This document shows positions 46,569 through 55,997 of a stretch of 64,000 bases of DNA, in pieces (within the stretch, counting starts at the first letter, position 1; each line of letters begins with the position of its first letter). The DNA is from Sphagnum magellanicum. Its lineage: Eukaryota > Streptophyta > Sphagnopsida > Sphagnales > Sphagnaceae. Both the position numbers and the translations under genes were made by a program. Under the pieces are notes generated by a model. It saw nothing but the letters and a program-made list of their open reading frames with translations, made no database searches and was not told the origin of the DNA. The stretch covers positions 124,001 through 188,000 of the forward strand of contig CM038917.1 of NCBI GenBank assembly GCA_021904315.1. The letters are read 5' to 3'.

Positions 46569-48597
46569 ATATTCCAACTCTTGACAATGATAGTGCAATG
46601 GTAGGTATCAAATGTCAACCAACAATTGGTGTGAATGAGACACAAAATGTCAAGGGACAATGGTGAGAGCATTATGATTACAAATGTTAAAATTGTTAGG
46701 ACTTAATGAAGTGGCCTTAATGTAATGTTAAGACGATGTTAGGTATAGGACCTAACACTAGGTGTGGCATGGTCTTTATTCAATTGCATTAAAAGAAGCA
46801 AGAATAAAATTGAACATCACAAGAGATTTTTTAAAAATACTAGTTAAACATATGGGACTCCTAAATATAATCATTCACCCATTACCAAGGAACCATCATG
46901 TGCAAAGAACTTTTTAAACCTTTGGAACTTTACAAAAGCGTAATATTTTTTTTTACTTTTAAACTCTCAAACGAGTTACTATATTGGGTTAACTTTAAAG
47001 TACTTCCTAGATGAAGGGCCCCAATGAATGTGATAGCCTAAAACTAGGTCAAAAATCTTGAGTATCACCTTGAACTAGCCTTTAAATCTAGGAAAACCCA
47101 AAAAGGAGTTCCTTCCCAACATGATGAACTTTTAAAATTTCAAAAATCTTATGAAATGGAGGTACCTAAATTGTGGGAAAATAGGTACCTTCCATTTCAT
47201 AAAATTCTTGAAATTCAAAAAAAAGATCAAGAAGTTTACATATGCCTTGGGAGCTATGTCAAATTACACATACAAATTTTTCAAAGGTGATTTTTCTCCT
47301 ATAAAAGTCAATTGTTTAAACTTGGGAACCAATCTAAGATCATGATTTTGTGTAGCAATAAGATAACTACATTTTAAATGGACAGTTTAAACCAAAAATA
47401 CAAAAAATCATCCCCATTTCGTATGGAAATAATTTCATTGGACTAGCAAATGAACACTTACACAAATTGAAGTGGAATTAAATTTTTTTTAGAAGGTTAA
47501 TTAAATACAAAATCTCAAAGTTTGGACACCTAACCACCTATCATGGAGAGTTAGGAGGCCCATACATACAAACATGCAACCCTACTTTAAACATGGACCT
47601 TTTTATATCAAATCACAATGATGTGTTTGATCCATCGCTTCTTAAAATGAAGATAGAGAGGTATCACCAATAGAAATAGGCCAAAATGTAAGCATTCAAT
47701 TTGTGATTATGTGCAACTAATTGTCACTTACAACTAACTAGGTAACATTTGCAACTAAAAGTCAAGTTACCAATTTTTTGCAACTGTGTTGTGACTATGT
47801 TACAATTAATGGCTTATTCATCCTTTCAAAGGGATGATTTTAAACATATTTTCATCCTAAAAGGCCATTATATGGCCCATTAATTGCAAATGTGATCAGA
47901 ATTAGGTGTAGCCCTATGAACATGCAAAGGCATATTAGATGTATTTTAGGTTTTATTAGGGGGATACTAGGATGTACATGAGTACAATAGGGTTATGTAT
48001 AATGGATGTATTGAAATCATATGTAGCTCATATTCAAAACATATCAAAATATATTAATTAAACATAATATCACATATGTATAATATGCATATATTAAATT
48101 TTTATTAAACTTATTTATATACGGAATACATTTCAGCCATATTACATGTGTTTCCAAAGTTTTTTTTATTAAGGTTAATTGACTTTGATATTAAGTTTCC
48201 ATCAAATGTTTATTGAAGGTATGTTAAGTTATAATTTAGTTACATGTTTTAATATGTTTATATTAATAAGTAATAATTACTAAAAGCTACGAGTTCATTG
48301 ATTATTTAATAGTAATGATTCATTAACAATCATTAGTCAATTCATTAATTAGTTGATAATTATTACTAAGTACTTATCATTGTTATTACTAGAGCTATTA
48401 CATATAGTGGAACAATAAATAATTAATAGGTAGGTTGATAAATGAATAGGCGACTAATTAATTAGGTAATTAAGTAGTTAGTTAGCTACTTTATTTATTT
48501 ATTTATTTATTTATTCTACTTTATGCATAAAATTACTTTCTTACTTACTTACTTATTTATTTAATTTATTTTTTCCTTATTTTTTTCTTTTTATAAT
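46569..48597. other. AT-rich spacer with foldback and simple repeats
   Basis: No gene recognised. Contains a strong foldback at 47131-47220 (separate entry), a (TTTA)n run at about 48491-48516 and ACTT/ACTTATTT repeats at 48540-48560. Confidence 0.45.
47131..47220. repeat. Foldback with a stem of about 40 bp
   Basis: TTATGAAATGGA-GGTACCTA (47149-47168) pairs with TAGGTACCTTCCATTTCATAA (47182-47202) with one bulged base. The stem continues outward at lower identity ('aatttcaaaaatc' against 'aattcttgaaatt'). The loop is 13 nt. The shape is that of a miRNA precursor or a tiny MITE. Confidence 0.7.
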
Positions 48598-48671
48598 CAT
48601 GCCTTGTAGGATTTGAACCTACAACATCAAGTTTTGGAGACTTGTGTTCTACCAAACTAAACTAAAAATGT
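48598..48671 (-). pseudogene. trnW-CCA: Plastid-derived tRNA-Trp (CCA), decayed
   Basis: The minus strand is 74 nt, the length of plastid trnW-CCA, and aligns with it without gaps. Anticodon loop CTCCAAA gives anticodon CCA. The T arm GTAGG-TTCAAAT-CCTAC is intact and the anticodon stem CAAGT/ACTTG pairs fully. The acceptor stem is damaged, with C-A and A-C mismatches at pairs 2 and 3, so it is probably not functional. Against the plastid sequence as I remember it, nearly all differences are C-to-T or G-to-A. Origin: a nuclear plastid insertion, or a plastid-derived mitochondrial copy. Confidence 0.8.
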
Positions 48672-48830
48672 TTCTTTACATCAAAGAAATATAAATAGAA
48701 TTTTGAATCAAATTGAAACTTAAAAATATTATGAGTTCAACATGAAAAAATGATTTGTAATTATATACTCCAAATTTTTGAAATTCTTTTCTTGCAATTT
48801 GAAATTATCACAAAATATAAAATTTAGAGT
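48672..48830. other. Spacer between the two tRNA remnants
   Basis: 159 bp, AT-rich. The size fits the plastid trnP-trnW intergenic spacer, which supports transfer as one fragment. Confidence 0.5.
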
Positions 48831-48903
48831 AGGGATGACAGATTTGAACCTATAACATTTTGTACCCAAAACAAACATGCTACCAAGTTGCAACTTTAAT
48901 TAT
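48831..48903 (-). pseudogene. trnP-UGG: Plastid-derived tRNA-Pro (UGG), decayed
   Basis: The minus strand ends GTCATCCCTA like plastid trnP-UGG, with GGTTCAAAT in the T loop, TTTTGGGTACAAAATGT in the anticodon region (anticodon TGG) and CTTGGTAGC in the D arm. One base is missing from the T stem and the 5' acceptor strand is unrecognisable, so it is a pseudogene. It lies upstream of trnW on the same strand, as in plastid genomes. Confidence 0.8.
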
Positions 48904-49162
48904 TTTCTTACTTTACTTGCTTACTTATTTACTTTACTTACTTTTTTACTTTAGTTAACTACTTGTTTTCTTATTTTACTTACTTAATTATTTATTTACT
49001 TGTAAATTCAAATTATCCCATATTTTTTGTCTTTGATTTCCATCTTGAACACTATATAACAAAGGTGTTTCACCTTCTAATTTCATAATCTAATGATGTG
49101 GCAATGGGGATGAGCTAAAAGGCTTAAGCCAAAAGGAAAATTCAAAAGAAATTAAAAATAAT
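48904..49162. other. Short AT-rich spacer
   Basis: ACTT-rich tracts continue; nothing else seen. Confidence 0.4.
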
Positions 49163-50087
49163 TGTCGCAACCCTAGCCTTGGGCTCGCGACCAAGGCAAA
49201 GGGCATTGCAAGGGTGCAAGCCAAAAAGAAGTCCAGGAGTCACATCACAAACTCCCGAGAGTGTTAGAAAGTGTGAGGGAGTATGAGGGAATGAACCCTC
49301 ACACTCCCAAGGCAACTCCCACTTTGGGAGATGGAGTCCCGGTGGACTTCCGAAACTTCAGAGAGCGATTGCAGGGGTCAAACCTCAATGTATTGTGGCG
49401 TTTGTTATATCATTGGAAAGCTCTTGAAGCGTAGATGTCTAAAATGGGCTTGTATTGCTCATTTGCACATCTGAAACACAAGTTATGGCCAAAAGAAGGG
49501 CCGATAGTCGAATTGTCAGTTTGACTCCCGACCACAAAAAGTCGGGAATCGACCCAATTTACTTAGTTGCAGGGGGCGTGGCACATATCGTTGGAAAGCT
49601 CTCGACGAGTGCTACAACTTTGCTTGAGACTGCATTGCGATTCGAGGTCTGCTCGCAAAGTTATGGGGCTCCAAAGTCGCAAGAGTCCCATTTGGCGCGA
49701 TTTCGGGACTCCCACTCGGGAGTCCCGGGAAAAATAACCATTTGGATGTAGCCTCCGTGGAGAGCTACAAAGTATACTATAAGGGGGAAGGTGGTGGCTT
49801 CCCCCAAGTCCGGGCCGTGGTGAGTCTTGTGTGTCCGTGTTGCCCATGGCTCGTCCTAGCACCAAGGGTGCTCCAACTATGCACTAACCACTTTGTATGG
49901 GTTATGTGCAGGCCTGTGTGAGTGAGTGAAGCTTGTCAACTCTTCCTAGTCCCATCTCGGAGCTCCAACACGCCCCTCTACCCCTCAAAGTGTTGTGAGC
50001 TAAGGAGCGTGCTCTGACTCTTCCTTCTTCCGCTATTTTCCTACTTGGGTTCACATTTGAGCCCTTTGAGGAGTTGGGAGTGCGTCA
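49163..50087 (+). mobile_element. Solo LTR (long form, 925 bp), TSD ATAAT
   Basis: Starts TGTCGCAACCCTAGCC and ends GGGAGTGCGTCA, the best-preserved ends in the window. ATAAT stands on both sides (49158-49162 and 50088-50092). No primer site or internal region follows. The 98- to 100-codon frames inside are chance translations of the LTR and recur in other copies. Confidence 0.9.
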
Positions 50088-50658
50088 ATAATAATGTACC
50101 TAACCTTTCACTTACATACCTTTTAAAATTGTTTACCTACTGTGAGCCATGGATTATAGCTTAACAATTAGTTAAGCTTTAGTTCCGTAATTTTCCTTAA
50201 TATTAATGATTTGAATGCTCATAAGCCTCTAAGTAGTGATTATTAATAGTTGAATCAGCTTTTGTGATATTTCTAGGCATATAATACTTCTTTATTTCAG
50301 TTGATGTAGCGCTTAATTAGTTAAGCACCTAGTAAACCTTTTAAAGTACATTATCCCTTTTATGTTGTAGAGAAGGGAAAGGATATGTAGAATTAGATGT
50401 GATTTATTGATATATAGGAAATACAAGCCCATAATTAACAATAGCATTTCGCCATGACAAGGTTAAATTAGTCTGTAGAAGAATCTTCAAGCACTAATGA
50501 TGTACTTATAAGATTTTTAGGATGTAGTCCTAATACATTTTTATTTAGTTTCACTTCTATCAGACTTTTAAATAGAATCAAATCAAACTTAAGTATTAAC
50601 ATTTTTGCTTGAGTAGCCTTAGGTGAATTACAACTTTATAACCGACTTAAAGGATAGA
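50088..50658. other. Spacer, 3' flank of the small gene
   Basis: AT-rich. A minus-strand AATAAA at 50545-50540 lies about 115 nt after the stop of the frame at 50659-51066 and could be its polyadenylation signal. Confidence 0.4.
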
Positions 50659-51066
50659 TCATAATTGCAAAAAATTTAGAATGCGACGAATGGTGCGAGC
50701 GAGGTACTCGGCTCGGTGCTCCATGGGAAGGCGGTTGATTGGCCCTCGTAGCCAACGATAATGGCCATCATCAAGAACCCACGTTCGACAATGGAGACGA
50801 ACATCATCATCTTCGCATTGACACTCTTTAAACCTTTCTGGCACAATTCCACAAGTAGGAACGAATTCTAAATAGATTGTTAAAGCATGTGGGTTAAGAG
50901 ACAATTGACGATCCCATGCCGAACGATCGATTTGAGTACGCACCACTCGCGGTTCTTCTTCGCGCGGCCGTTGAGAAACAATCACGTCGAACGGTGCTTC
51001 TTCAAACTCTTCCTGTTCTACTAGTGCAACTGGAGGATTCGAAGGCGTAGCGACATCATTCGTCAT
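50659..51066 (-). CDS. Hypothetical CpG-rich protein, 135 residues
   Basis: ATG at 51066, stop TGA at 50661-50659, no internal stop or frameshift. The N-terminal third is acidic and Pro-rich (EQEEFEEAPFDV, REEEP). The middle and C-terminal parts are mixed, with Cys in PTCGIVPERFKECQCEDDD and RLHCRTWVL, and a basic end (RAEYLARTIRRILNF). No signal peptide, membrane segment or known motif is seen. The frame keeps many CpG dinucleotides in a region where neighbours have almost none, which argues for an unmethylated, expressed or recently transferred gene. Upstream on the minus strand TTTTTGTTTATGCAG-GTGAGAAC reads as a splice acceptor, although CAG-GTGAGA could equally be a donor. It may be the last exon of a larger gene. 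Function unknown. Confidence 0.45.
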   Translation of the reverse strand: MTNDVATPSNPPVALVEQEEFEEAPFDVIVSQRPREEEPRVVRTQIDRSAWDRQLSLNPHALTIYLEFVPTCGIVPERFKECQCEDDDVRLHCRTWVLDDGHYRWLRGPINRLPMEHRAEYLARTIRRILNFLQL

Positions 51067-51430
51067 GACTAGTTCTCACCTGCATAAACAAAAACCAAGA
51101 AGGTAGTACAAACAATGTGATACTTGCGTTTAGAAGGGGTCAAGGCCTTTTTATTTAACAAATTAGGGTAGGCGTAAGGTGTGGGAGTGACGGCGGAACC
51201 TCATGAAAACTCGAACATCCTAGATTTAATGGATTCATCAAACCCTAATTTCGACACCGGATCTAGAAGTATGTGGGGTTTTTTGTGGTGCAAATTTTAC
51301 TTCCAATTTACTATGTACTACATAGTTAACTAGTGCATGGTAAAATAAATAAGTAGGGGATATCAAAAGAGTAAATGGAAAACGGGAATGTTAGTTCAAC
51401 CATTGAATTAGTCAAGTAAAAATTCAAGGA
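51067..51430. other. Upstream region of the small gene
   Basis: Possible intron or 5' sequence of the minus-strand gene. A CpG-containing patch at 51170-51270 stands out from the AT-rich surroundings. No other frame seen. Confidence 0.35.
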
Positions 51431-52790
51431 CGTTACTTATTACTACCGATAAATTATCCTAGTAGTTAGTTACTTGAAGTAATTAGGATGAAAAAATAGG
51501 ATGTGAAGGTCAACGGACGGAAAGGATAAGGATCAAGCTCAAGAGACCTCATCAAGATACCCAAGATAAAGGAAGGGATGAATCTTCCAATCCCATTAGT
51601 CATGAGGATTGTCATCCTATTTGATTGGAGGATGGATTTTTTCTTGTGTTGCATTGGGCCCAAGAATTCTCATCTTAAAACTCAATTGGATGGGAATTTA
51701 TTCTCAATTCTCATTGGCTTTAGAAGGATGAGGAGGCCATTGATTGGAACAAAGGATTTCAAAGCTTTCATTAGACAAGGGGAACAAGCTCAAGGAAGGT
51801 CATGGAGGCTTACCAAGGGAGAGGGTATTGTGTGTATGTGGGAAAAAAAGAAAGAGGAGGAGGTGTGAGGAAAATTTTTTAGTTCTTATGTGTGGAGAAG
51901 TGTTCATGGAAAAGGTGTGTGCAAAAATCAAACATGGAAGGAAGTTGTGTGTAACAAGTACTTGTAGCAAAACCTCTGGATTTTTGGTTCAATTAGTTGT
52001 TCCTCCCAAATCCACCATTGGATTTGTGTCAAAATGAAATCAATTTTACCTTGGAAGGTGTAGAAGGTTCTCCCCAATTTTCAACATCATCGAATTTGCT
52101 ATCAGGGAGCTACACTGGTTGGAAGTAAAGGGTGTTGTAGTGGAGTTCATGGAAGGATTTTCATGACAAGGCCTTTGGATTTTTATTTCAATTAATTGTT
52201 CCTCCCAAATTCACTGTTGGATTTGTGTCAAATTTAAATTAGTTTTAGTTTGAGAGGTGTAGAAGGTTCTCCTCAAAATTCAACATCATCGGAGTTGTTG
52301 TAAAGGAGCTACACTTGTTGGAAGTAGAGGGGGTTGAATTGTATGTTTTTTCCTTCAATCTAAGCAAAGTGATTTTTAGTTCAAAGCTTAACTCTTGATC
52401 TAAAAATAAAAATAAAAAATAAAAACTTATGAAATTTTGTAACATGGCTCCTTTTATATTAGCTTTCCAAAAATTCAATGCATGTTAGATTAGGAGGTTA
52501 TATGTAGATGTTATGACAAATGGAACGGAAGGGTTCCAACCATCAAGCGTGACATTGGATTGAACATCAACATACGGCTCCTTCATATTCCATCATGGTG
52601 AGTTACGATTATCTCACAATGTTTTTGTATCTTCAAATTGGACACAACGCATTAGATCCTTAGTGAATTTCATTACTTACCTTAAATCGTTTTACTTGTT
52701 AGAACTACAACTACATAGTAGTTTCATTTCCAACCGATTTTTTTTTGTGAGTGCATATCTTAATGATGAAGGTGTGCAAGAATTCTTCAC
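51431..52790. repeat. Right copy of the 1.37-kb dispersed repeat
   Basis: Matches 1-1378 in the same orientation, including the tandem 'cctctgga' units (about 51975 and 52170) and the end 'gtgagtgcatatcttaat..ttcttcaca'. The sequence after 52790 (a GTAGGTAGG/CCTACC-rich stretch) differs from that after 1378, which marks the right boundary. The left boundary lies near 51431 but could start earlier. Confidence 0.6.
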
Positions 52791-53793
52791 ACCTACCAAC
52801 CTACCAAATAAGTAGGTATGTAATTAACCTAGGTAGGTAGGTTGAACCAACCTACCTAGGCCTACCAAACAATTTACCTAATTCAACCTATGGTAATATG
52901 CCATGTGGCAAAATTATATTGTGCCATATGTCATGATCCAAAACCATATAAACAAATGAATTGGAAGTTTTAGATTATTTGAAAATTAAGATGGATTAAT
53001 TAACCACATGCTACCATGTGTCAAAATATTGTTCCAACATGTGGCATGGTTTTGAATGTCACCAAAATACTTGCACCTTAGTTGCAAATGCCAATACACA
53101 TGGGTTATTCCATACGATGGATGAAACTACATATATATTTGTACTTTGTCAAAAAATTGATGATATGAACACGACATCATCAAATTTATGACTAGTTTTA
53201 GGCAATTATGGGGTTTTTAGTTACAAAATGTCATTTTGAGTAAAAAATAGTCACAAACATTAGTTGCAAATTTGAGTTTATCTTCTAGTGTACTATGCAT
53301 TTGAATGCTACGAGTGCCTTGTCACAAAACTTTGCAAGTGTGGTTGTAAATGTGTCAAAATGGCAAACTTTCATTACATCATTCCATCTATCAAATGATG
53401 CACACAAATCTAGTAAAATCTCTACATTTGTCTTCTAAACCAACAACTAATAACTTGAAATGAAACTTGATTTGTATGCAAAACCATTAACCATTTTCAA
53501 AAAATGGACACTAAAAGATCCTAAATTACATGTTGGAATTTGCTGGACATTGAAGTTTCACATAACACATTGTTAGTGCAATGACATTGGATCTTCTTGT
53601 AGCACATTGTTGGTTTGGCTTGTGCGTCACTCCACATGGATAGATCCTAGAGTTCTTCTATGAACTCAATATGTGCCACCTATTTGCCTTCCTTCTTTGC
53701 TTTTCTTTTTTCAATCGTTTTCGTCATGTTGAACTTGTAAATTCCCAATGTGATCTATAGAATAGAGCTTGGTAAACAATACCCATGTTGCTA
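52791..53793. other. Spacer and decayed 3' part of a transposase
   Basis: 52795-52870 is a palindromic CCTACC/GGTAGG tract. From about 53640 to 53540 the minus strand still reads coding-like pieces, such as a peptide with ELRIYPCGVTHKPNQQ, which may be the tail of the transposase at 53794-54429. The remainder is featureless. Confidence 0.35.
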
Positions 53794-54429
53794 TCAAGGC
53801 CAATAGGCTATGAGCAACTCCTTAGTTGCCCCCTTTCGCTTGGACCTAGATGGGGCTTCAAGTAAGGTCGCAAATTGACCAATATGGTTAAAGTGTAAGA
53901 CTAGGGTTTTCGATGCTATTGCACATGAATATGTGGACTCTTCTAGTTGCAATGATGGATGTGAGAAATTTCCATTGCCACTTAGGCATGGATTATTGGC
54001 TTCAAATGGTGGGTCACAATTAGACCCTTCAATTTCAACAAAATAATGCAAGACATTATCATTAAAAATGTTAGATTCAACCAAAATTTCCTCAATATGT
54101 AAATCAACTTCTTCGAAATGAAAATTAGGTGCTTCTATATCCATAAATTATTTTGATAGTTGCATCTTGCTTAGCATAGCTTTTAGATTCAAAGGCTAAA
54201 TTCTAATTGTTTTCAAACCTTTGTAAATATTTTGTAGGTTCAATGTTTTTTTCAAAACTCAAGAAATCCAATGTGCCAAATCTTGTTTTTTGGCACCTTT
54301 CCCTTTGTTCATTAGTGTCCAAACATCCATGTATGCTTTAAATGCAATTTTGAAAGGTTTGAAGCATGCAACATTTAAAGGATGGAATGCATGGCTAGTG
54401 TGTGATGGCAAGGTGACTAAATCCAACCC
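53794..54429 (-). pseudogene. pogo/Tigger-type (DDE_1) transposase remnant, C-terminal part
   Basis: One minus-strand frame reads GLDLVTLPSHTSHAFHPL, then NVACFKPFKIAFKAY and WTLMNKGKGAKKQDLAHWIS, then after stops RI-stop-PLNLKAM and an acidic tail starting MDIEAPNFHFEEVD. LPSHTSHAFHPL followed by CFKPFK is the signature that follows the second catalytic Asp in DDE_1/pogo-type transposases, and the stop in RI*PLN sits where the conserved Trp normally is (TGG to TAG). Everything N-terminal is missing because a retrotransposon begins at 54430, in the middle of the gene. Confidence 0.65.
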
Positions 54430-55029
54430 TGTCATGCCCGTACATGGCCTCATACATGATAGCCAGTTATAGGCATGCCCATGTGCACTTTTAGGGTTAA
54501 TGTACGGTCTTAGGCGACTGTACGTTATTAGGTACTTAGGGTTGCAGTTGGTTCGCAACAGTATAAAAGGCCAAGCCCTTCCTTTCTCTTTTTAATTTTT
54601 TTATATTTCCTTTGTCAAGAGAGTTTCCTCCATAATAAGCTAGGATTTCTAGATGCTCATGGCGGCCATTGCACGGCCATTGTCTACATACATTTCATCT
54701 TCTTCTTTCTTTGTAATTCAATTCTCGAAAAACTACACTTTCTGTTACTTCATGTTGAAAGCCGCAGATTTCTTTGCCTGTGAGTTCTTGAGTTATTGTT
54801 ACTAATGCTAGTGTTAATAGTGTTGCTACTACTGGTGTTACTGTTGTCGAAGGGTGCTGGTGTTGTTGCTGCTAAAGGGAGTTAGCATTGTTTTAGGAAG
54901 GAGCTTGTGTTATGCAAGCCAACAGAGTTGAGATCCTTGACAAGTTTCAAAGCTCCCCCTCTTTTTCTCTTTCTTTCTTTCCCTTTCATGCATAGAAACT
55001 TGCCCTCCTCTGGCGAGTAAAAAAACAAA

Positions 55030-55530
55030 AATTTAGGCGGTGGCGCCCGCCATCGTTGCAGAGCAACGTAGCATTGCCTGTTGCAAAGCAATGTCACTGT
55101 AACGACACGAGCTTGCAATGTTTTCGCGACACAAGCTGTAACACCGCAACATTTCGAGTTGCAATGTTGTAGTGTCATGAGCTACAACACCGTAACATTC
55201 CGAATTGCAGCACCACAACATTCTGGATTACAACGCTGCAACGTTGCAAACTACAACGCCACACAGCGTCGCAAGCTGCAACGCCACACAGTACCGTAGT
55301 GCCGCGAACTATAGCACCACAACGCTGTAGCGCCGCTAGCTGTAGCGCCATAGCGCCATGAACTGCAGCGCCATCAATGTAGCAGGAGTAGTGCCACAGC
55401 AACAGCGCCACAATGTTGTGAGCTGCAACACCATCGCAGAACAGCAGCACCGTAGCAATAGCGCCATCATTGAGCAGCACTGCCATAGCAACAACGCCAT
55501 TGCTGCTACAGCATTGTAAGCGACAACGTT
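55030..55530. repeat. GCAACG/GTAGCGCCA minisatellite inside the LTR-like region
   Basis: Degenerate short units such as 'gcaacgccaca', 'ctgtagcgcc', 'gaactgcagcgcc' and 'ttgcaatgttgtagtg' repeat for about 500 bp. The open frames on both strands here are translations of the repeat. Confidence 0.65.
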
Positions 55531-55559
55531 GCCATCGTTATGACCTTGGTTCGTTCGAC

Positions 55560-55890
55560 TTTTGTTGAACAATTCGTTCAAGTTTCGTTCGTTGAACTTC
55601 CATCCGATGTTTGTCGGACTTTTATCCTGCGCCTTGTTGTGTTGTTATCCTACGCCCTGTGCGTTGTCATCTTACGCTTTGTTGTCCTGCGTCATGCGCC
55701 CTGCCTGCTTGCGTTTTTCCGTCCTACCATCATGCGCCTTATCATCCTACGTTTTGTTGTCCTGTGTCCTACGATTTTGTTATCATGTGTCCTACGATTT
55801 TGTCATTTTGCTTTTTCATCCAACATCTGTTTAACTTCCGTCCAACCTTCGTCCGACCTTCGTTTGACCTTCGTGTGACGTTTGTGTGTC
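55560..55890. repeat. CGTCCTACG-type minisatellite
   Basis: Units around 'ttgttgtcctgcgtc', 'tgtcctacgattttg' and 'ccttcgtccgacc' repeat imperfectly. It lies between the first minisatellite and gag. Confidence 0.6.
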
Positions 55891-55997
55891 ACGGGTCATT
55901 TTCAACAACGCATTGTATTCTTCAAACTAACGTTGTGTTAGAATTTTGTAGCTAGTGATGTGTACTATCACAAAATTTTGGGGCATGGGACAACACC

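Larger units (their letters stand above)
54430..55980 (+). repeat. Probable 5' LTR and leader of the gag-DNMT element
   Basis: Starts TGTCATGCCCGTACATGG exactly where the transposase frame breaks. A TATA box (TATAAAA, 54562-54568) lies about 135 bp in, followed by a pyrimidine-rich transcribed-type leader. The region ends before the gag ATG at 55998. Only one copy is in the window, so the LTR cannot be proved. The 3' boundary and primer site are uncertain; no tRNA-Met type site is visible. Confidence 0.45.

Noticed and set aside
48598..48671. Functional nuclear tRNA-Trp gene
   Set aside because: Two mismatches in the acceptor stem, a flanking plastid-order trnP remnant and a decay spectrum typical of silenced DNA make function unlikely.
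55175..55955. Several overlapping open frames on both strands
   Set aside because: They are translations of the two minisatellites, with period-derived residue repeats.
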